NCBI RefSeq assembly: GCF_036226665.1 | Contig: NZ_CP109007.1 | Location: 6,572,001 to 6,636,000, forward strand | Direction: 5' to 3' | Source of the DNA: Streptomyces sp. NBC_00691 | Lineage (GTDB): Bacteria; Actinomycetota; Actinomycetes; Streptomycetales; Streptomycetaceae | DNA length: 64,000 bases | In this document: positions 60,151-64,000 of the stretch, piece after piece | Numbering within the stretch: the stretch's first letter is position 1 | Layout: every line of letters begins with the position of its first letter | The notes under the pieces: generated by a model | What the model was told of the DNA's origin: nothing | Seen by the model: the letters and a program-made list of their open reading frames with translations, nothing else | Database searches by the model: none | Made by a program: the position numbers and the translations under genes

Positions 60151-60227
60151 CCGGTGGACCGGCCGCGTCCGCCGCCGGTCCACCGGCACCGCTACCGAAG
60201 TATCGACCTCCGCGACTTCGGTAGCGG
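60151..60227. promoter_or_regulatory. Two tandem inverted repeats between the membrane-protein and kinase genes
   Basis: CCGGTGGACCGG / CCGGTCCACCGG at 60151-60186 (12-base arms, 12-base gap) and CCGCTACCGAAGT / ACTTCGGTAGCGG at 60189-60227 (13-base arms, 13-base gap). They lie in the short divergent region before the kinase gene at 60278 and could be operator sites for its regulator, or hairpins. Confidence 0.5.
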
Positions 60228-60277
60228 CCCGGCCGGCGATGCCCCGCACGCCGCCCCCGGCTGCGTACATTGCCGAT

Positions 60278-61495
60278 ATGACTCGCACGGACCGGCAGCT
60301 CTGGCTGCTCCCCTCCCACCTGGCCGAACCCGCCGGCGGGAACGGGGAGAGCCGGCCCCGCCGTACCGTCCGCGACTGGATCGTGGACACCTCGCTCTTC
60401 CTTCTCGCCGCCTTCGTCGGCCTCATCGCCGCCGACACCAGCGCGCAGTACACCAGCGAGGTCGTCACCCTCGTCGACCAGCTCCTGGGCGCCGCCGCCT
60501 GCTGCGCCCTCTGGCTGCGCCGCCGCTGGCCCGCCGGGCTCGCGATCGGCCTCTCACTGCTGAACGTCGTGGCCCCGGTCGCCGCCGGCGCCCTCCTCGC
60601 GGGCCTATTCAGCGTCGCCGTGCGCAGGCCCTTCCGCGAGGTCGCCGCGATCGGCGCGCTCGCCGTCGCCGCCTCCACCGCGCAGGCCTTCATCCGGCCC
60701 GACCCCACCACCAACACCGGGCTCTCCGTCGCCCTCGGCTTCATCCTCATCCTGCTCGTCACCGCCTGGGGCATGCTCGTCCGCTCCCGCCGCCAGCTCG
60801 TCGAGGCCCTCAGGGAGCGCGCCCGCCGCGCCGAGGCCGAGGCCGAGCTGCGTGCCGCCCAGGCCCAGCGGCTCGCCCGCGAGGCGATCGCCCGCGAGAT
60901 GCACGACGTCCTCGCCCACCGGCTCACCCTGCTCAGCGTGCACGCCGGAGCCCTGGAGTTCCGGCCCGACGCCCCGCCCGAGCAGGTCGCCCGCGCCGCC
61001 GGCGTCATCCGCGACAGCGCCCACGAGGCCCTCCAGGACCTCCGCGAGATCATCGGAGTGCTGCGCGCCCCCGGCGAGAACGGTGACGGCGGCGACCGGC
61101 CGCAGCCCACCCTCGCCACCCTCGACGCGCTGATCGACGAGTCCCGCGAGGCCGGGGCGGACGTCGTCCTCGACACCACCGTCGACGAACCGTCCGCCGT
61201 TCCCGCCGCCACCGGCCGTACGGTCTACCGCATCGCCCAGGAGGGCCTCACCAACGCGCGCAAACACGCCCCCGGCACCACGGTCACCGTCACCGTGCGC
61301 GGCCGCCCCGGCGAGGGACTCACCGTCGACGTCCACAACCCGGCCCCCGCCGGGCCGGTCCCGCCCGTCCCCGGTTCCGGCCAGGGCCTCATCGGACTCA
61401 CCGAACGCGCCGCACTCGCCGGTGGGCGGATGGAGCACGGACCAGCCCCCGACGGCGGGTTCGCCCTGCACGCCTGGCTACCGTGGCCCTCATGA
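60278..61495 (+). CDS. Sensor histidine kinase (HPK7, DesK/LiaS-like)
   Basis: A 405-aa membrane kinase. Four to five hydrophobic helices span about 40-170 (LFLLAAFVGLIAADT, LLGAAACCALW, LSVALGFILILLVTAWG). H209 lies in REMHDVLAHRLTLLSVH, the HisKA_3 box, and the HATPase domain has N-box LTNARKHAPG and G-region SGQGLIGLTERAAL. The ATG at 60278 follows the inverted repeats. Its TGA overlaps the response-regulator ATG by four bases (ATGA). The signal is unknown. Confidence 0.92.
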   Translation: MTRTDRQLWLLPSHLAEPAGGNGESRPRRTVRDWIVDTSLFLLAAFVGLIAADTSAQYTSEVVTLVDQLLGAAACCALWLRRRWPAGLAIGLSLLNVVAPVAAGALLAGLFSVAVRRPFREVAAIGALAVAASTAQAFIRPDPTTNTGLSVALGFILILLVTAWGMLVRSRRQLVEALRERARRAEAEAELRAAQAQRLAREAIAREMHDVLAHRLTLLSVHAGALEFRPDAPPEQVARAAGVIRDSAHEALQDLREIIGVLRAPGENGDGGDRPQPTLATLDALIDESREAGADVVLDTTVDEPSAVPAATGRTVYRIAQEGLTNARKHAPGTTVTVTVRGRPGEGLTVDVHNPAPAGPVPPVPGSGQGLIGLTERAALAGGRMEHGPAPDGGFALHAWLPWPS

Positions 61496-62163
61496 CCATC
61501 CGGCTGCTCATCGTCGACGACGACCCCCTGGTCCGCGCGGGCCTCACCCTGATGCTCGGCGGCGCCGAGGACCTGGAGATCGTCGGCGAGGGCGCCGACG
61601 GCCGCGAGGTCCCCGAACTCGTCGCCCGCCACGCCCCCGACGTCGTCCTCATGGACATCCGCATGCCGCACGTGGACGGGCTCACCGCCACCGAGCGGCT
61701 GCGCGCCGAGCCCGGCGCCCCCGAGGTCGTCGTCCTCACCACCTTCCACGCCGACGAGCAGGTGCTGCGTGCCCTGCGGGCCGGCGCGGCCGGATTCGTC
61801 CTCAAGGACACCCCACCCGCGGAGATCGTCGCCGCCGTCCGCAGGGTCGCCGCCGGGGACCCTGTGCTGTCCCCGGCCGTCACCCGTCAGCTCATGAGCC
61901 ATGTCGCCGGGCAGCCCGAGCAGTCCCCGCGCACCGCGGCCGCCGGACGCCTCGGCGAACTCGCCGACCGGGAAAGGGAGGTGGCCGTCGCCGTCGGCCG
62001 GGGTCTGTCCAACGCCGACATCGCCGCCGAGCTGTACATGAGCGTGCCCACGGTCAAGACCCATGTCTCGCGGGTCCTCGCCAAGCTCGGTCTGAACAAC
62101 CGCGTCCAGATCGCCCTTCTCGTCCATGACGCCGGACTCCTGGGCGAGGACGGCCAGAACTGA
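61492..62163 (+). CDS. NarL/LuxR-type response regulator
   Basis: A 223-aa regulator: receiver with D9-D10-D11 and phosphoacceptor D55 in VVLMDIRMP, T in VLTTFHA and K in GFVLKDTP. The C-terminal LuxR helix-turn-helix (LADREREVAVAVGRGLSNADIAAELYM, VKTHVSRVLAKLGL) covers about 150-210. Coupled to the kinase gene by a four-base overlap. The twin inverted repeats upstream of the kinase gene may be its site. Confidence 0.94.
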   Translation: MTIRLLIVDDDPLVRAGLTLMLGGAEDLEIVGEGADGREVPELVARHAPDVVLMDIRMPHVDGLTATERLRAEPGAPEVVVLTTFHADEQVLRALRAGAAGFVLKDTPPAEIVAAVRRVAAGDPVLSPAVTRQLMSHVAGQPEQSPRTAAAGRLGELADREREVAVAVGRGLSNADIAAELYMSVPTVKTHVSRVLAKLGLNNRVQIALLVHDAGLLGEDGQN

Positions 62164-62200
62164 CCGTTTCGGGTCCGGCCCCTTCGGATAGTCTGCGTCG

Positions 62201-63379
62201 ATGTCCGTCATCGAACTGGGGGAGTACGGCGCGGACTTCACCGTGCATCCGTACCCCTACTACGCGAAGCTCCGCGAGACCGGTCCCGTCCACGAGGTGC
62301 GGATGCCCGACGGCTTCCAGTTCTGGCTGGTCGTCGGACACGAGGAGGGGCGCGCGGCGCTCGCCGACCCCCGGCTCGCCAAGTCCCCCCACGTGATCGG
62401 CGTACGGGCGCCGGAGGAGGACATCATCGGCGTCCACCTCCTCTCGGCCGACGCGCCCGACCACACCCGGCTGCGCCGCCTGGTCACGGGCGAGTTCACC
62501 GGCCGCCGGGTGGAGGCCCTGCGGCCTCGCATCGAGCGGCTCACCACGGACCTCGTCGACGCGATGGAACCGGCCGGGCGGGCCGACCTCGTCGACGCCT
62601 TCGCGTATCCGCTGCCGATCACGGTCATCTGCGAGCTCCTCGGGGTCCCCGCGGCGGACCGCGACACCTTCCGCCGCTGGTCCACGGAGCTGGTCAGCCC
62701 CACGGGCGAAGAGGACTTCACCCGGAGCATGGTGGACTTCGGCGCCTATCTCGACGGGCTGATCGAGGACAAGCGGGCCGCCGGCCCCGCCGACGACCTG
62801 CTCTCCGGTCTGATCGCCTCCCGCGCCGAGGACGGCGACCGGCTCTCCGGGCCCGAACTCCGGGCCATGGCCTACCTGCTGCTCATCGCGGGCCACGAGA
62901 CGACCGTCAACCTGATCGCCAACACCGTCCGCAATCTGCTGACCCACCCCGATCAGCTCGCCGCCCTGCGCGCCGACCCGAGCCTCCTGGACGGGACGAT
63001 CGAGGAGTCCCTGCGGTACGACGGGCCGGTGGAGACCAGCACCTTCCGTTTCAGCCGGGAGCCCATCACCCTCGGTGGCACCGAGATCCCGGCGCGTCAG
63101 TACGTCCTCGTCGCCATCGGGGCGCTCGACCGCGACCCGGCCCGGTTCCCCGGTCCTGACACCTTCGACATCCGCAGGGACACCCGGGGACATCTGGCCT
63201 TCGGGCACGGCATCCACTACTGCCTGGGCGCCCCGCTCGCCCGGCTGGAAGGCCGGATCGCCCTCCGGACCCTCCTCGACCGCTTCCCGGACCTGGAACT
63301 CGACCCCGAGGGCGAGCCCTGGGAGTGGCTCCCCGGCCTCCTCATGCGCGGAGTCAGGCACCTCCCGGTCCGGTGGTGA
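62201..63379 (+). CDS. Cytochrome P450 (CYP107-like)
   Basis: A 392-aa soluble bacterial P450. The I-helix AGHETTVN, ExxR at E269-R272 (EESLRY), PERF-region AFGPDT-like segment DPARFPGPDTFD and the heme motif FGHGIHYCLG with C341 are all complete. It hydroxylates a small substrate using ferredoxin electrons; no ferredoxin gene is adjacent. ATG at 62201. It is 37 bases after the response regulator and on the same strand, so co-transcription is possible. Confidence 0.92.
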   Translation: MSVIELGEYGADFTVHPYPYYAKLRETGPVHEVRMPDGFQFWLVVGHEEGRAALADPRLAKSPHVIGVRAPEEDIIGVHLLSADAPDHTRLRRLVTGEFTGRRVEALRPRIERLTTDLVDAMEPAGRADLVDAFAYPLPITVICELLGVPAADRDTFRRWSTELVSPTGEEDFTRSMVDFGAYLDGLIEDKRAAGPADDLLSGLIASRAEDGDRLSGPELRAMAYLLLIAGHETTVNLIANTVRNLLTHPDQLAALRADPSLLDGTIEESLRYDGPVETSTFRFSREPITLGGTEIPARQYVLVAIGALDRDPARFPGPDTFDIRRDTRGHLAFGHGIHYCLGAPLARLEGRIALRTLLDRFPDLELDPEGEPWEWLPGLLMRGVRHLPVRW

Positions 63380-63388
63380 CGACCGGAC

Positions 63389-63468
63389 CTAGGGCCTGTC
63401 GTCACACTCCCGTCCGCCCCGCGGGGCCGCCCTCCGGGCGACGACGGGAGTTTGACGACCGGCCCTAG
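63389..63468. repeat. Long imperfect inverted repeat (MITE-like or terminator)
   Basis: Two 26-base arms (24 of 26 complementary), 63389-63414 and 63443-63468, with a GC-rich 28-base centre. Both ends are CTAG, which could be a four-base duplication of an IS5-type target. It also overlaps the stop of the oxidoreductase gene and would work as a bidirectional terminator. Confidence 0.6.
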
Positions 63469-64000
63469 CCGATGTCGTCCACCCGTACGGGTCCCCGCTC
63501 CCGCCGCGAGCGCTCGCACGCCTCGGCGATCCGGAGCGCCGCCAGGGCCTCCCGGCCGTCGCACGGGTTGGGCGCCTCGCCGCGGACCAGGCGGACGAAG
63601 GCGCAGAGCTCCGCCTCGTAGGCGGGGGCGAACCGTTCGAGGAAGCCCGTCCAGGGCTTCCCCGGGGGTGCCGACGCCCAGGGTTCCACCGAGGTGAGCG
63701 GGGTGCGGTCGTCGAGGCCCACCGCGATCTGGTCCAGCTCGCCCGCCAGCTCCATGCGGACGTCGTACCCGGCGCCGTTGCGCCGGGTCGCCGTCGCGGT
63801 GACGAGCGTCCCGTCGTCCAGGGTGAGCAGCGCGGCGGCCGTGGACACGTCCCCGGCCTCCCGGAACATCGCGGGACCCGCGTCCGAGCCCGTCGCGTAC
63901 ACCTCCACGACCTCCCGCCCGGTCACCCAGCGCACGATGTCGAAGTCGTGCACCAGACAGTCCCGGAAGAGACCGCCGGAGAGGGGGAGGTACGCGGCCG
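63465..64000 (-). CDS. Gfo/Idh/MocA-family oxidoreductase, C-terminal part (start beyond window)
   Basis: The last 177 residues or so of an NAD(P)-dependent Gfo/Idh/MocA oxidoreductase, such as myo-inositol 2-dehydrogenase. The frame is open to the window edge, giving GGLFRDCLVHDFDIVRWVTG, where the conserved H-D-x-D catalytic block (HDFD) is visible, followed by YDVRMELAGELDQIAVG and ALRIAEACERSRR at the end. The catalytic lysine and Rossmann domain lie outside the window. The stop codon overlaps the inverted repeat at 63389. Confidence 0.9.
   Translation of the reverse strand, partial: AAYLPLSGGLFRDCLVHDFDIVRWVTGREVVEVYATGSDAGPAMFREAGDVSTAAALLTLDDGTLVTATATRRNGAGYDVRMELAGELDQIAVGLDDRTPLTSVEPWASAPPGKPWTGFLERFAPAYEAELCAFVRLVRGEAPNPCDGREALAALRIAEACERSRRERGPVRVDDIG

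Noticed and set aside
1..64000. CRISPR arrays, rRNA or tRNA genes
   Set aside because: No regularly spaced repeats, Cas genes or cloverleaf-like sequences were noticed on reading.

Overview
The window is high-GC actinomycete DNA, almost certainly Streptomyces. Evidence: third-position GC bias throughout, many GTG starts, long GC-rich hairpin terminators without T-runs, a TTA codon at the start of one gene, and Streptomyces-specific families (XRE-DUF5753 with DUF397, a DUF5955-like protein, a DUF6408-like micro-protein).

Layout. (1) 1-4.6 kb: purine and nucleobase use, with two NCS2 permeases around an 8-oxoguanine deaminase and then an Asp/Glu/hydantoin racemase-like protein. (2) 4.7-9.5 kb: ordinary genes, namely a hypothetical protein, an FN3 lipoprotein, a 599-aa hypothetical and a secreted SGNH hydrolase. 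(3) 9.7-45.5 kb: a 36-kb phage-defence island. Its core is a BREX type 2 (Pgl, phage growth limitation) system in two blocks: pglW, a DUF4011-type helicase-nuclease and pglX at 12.1-25.4 kb, and the coupled operon pglY-pglZ-brxD-brxHI at 33.3-43.4 kb. Between them lie an XRE/DUF397/HATPase regulatory module, an OLD-family ATPase-TOPRIM nuclease, a multi-spanning membrane protein, a PIN-domain protein and an unknown 213-aa protein. Two paralogous PD-(D/E)XK-DUF2075 nuclease-helicases on the minus strand bracket the island. (4) 45.7-56.8 kb: glyoxylate and allantoin catabolism (malate synthase, MocA-like cytidylyltransferase, IclR regulator, allantoinase, allantoicase), interrupted by a two-component system next to an FtsX-type ABC transporter. 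(5) 56.9-64 kb: an SDR, a DHFR/RibD-like reductase, an EamA transporter, two small membrane proteins, a second two-component system, a P450 and a partial Gfo/Idh/MocA oxidoreductase.

How the genes work together. Purines and oxidised guanine enter through the NCS2 permeases and are deaminated. Allantoin is opened by AllB and Alc to ureidoglycolate, whose glyoxylate AceB condenses with acetyl-CoA to malate. The same pair of inverted-repeat motifs lies upstream of aceB and between allR and allB, which suggests one IclR-type regulon. In the island, PglX (methyltransferase), PglW (kinase), PglY and BrxD (ATPases), PglZ (phosphatase-like) and BrxHI (helicase) form the known BREX-2 set. The genes placed between and around them look like additional or accessory defences. 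The least explained are the helicase-nuclease between pglW and pglX, the two bracketing DUF2075 proteins, the membrane protein and the 213-aa protein. PglX carries a low-GC central segment and a seven-G tract, consistent with specificity exchange and possible phase variation.
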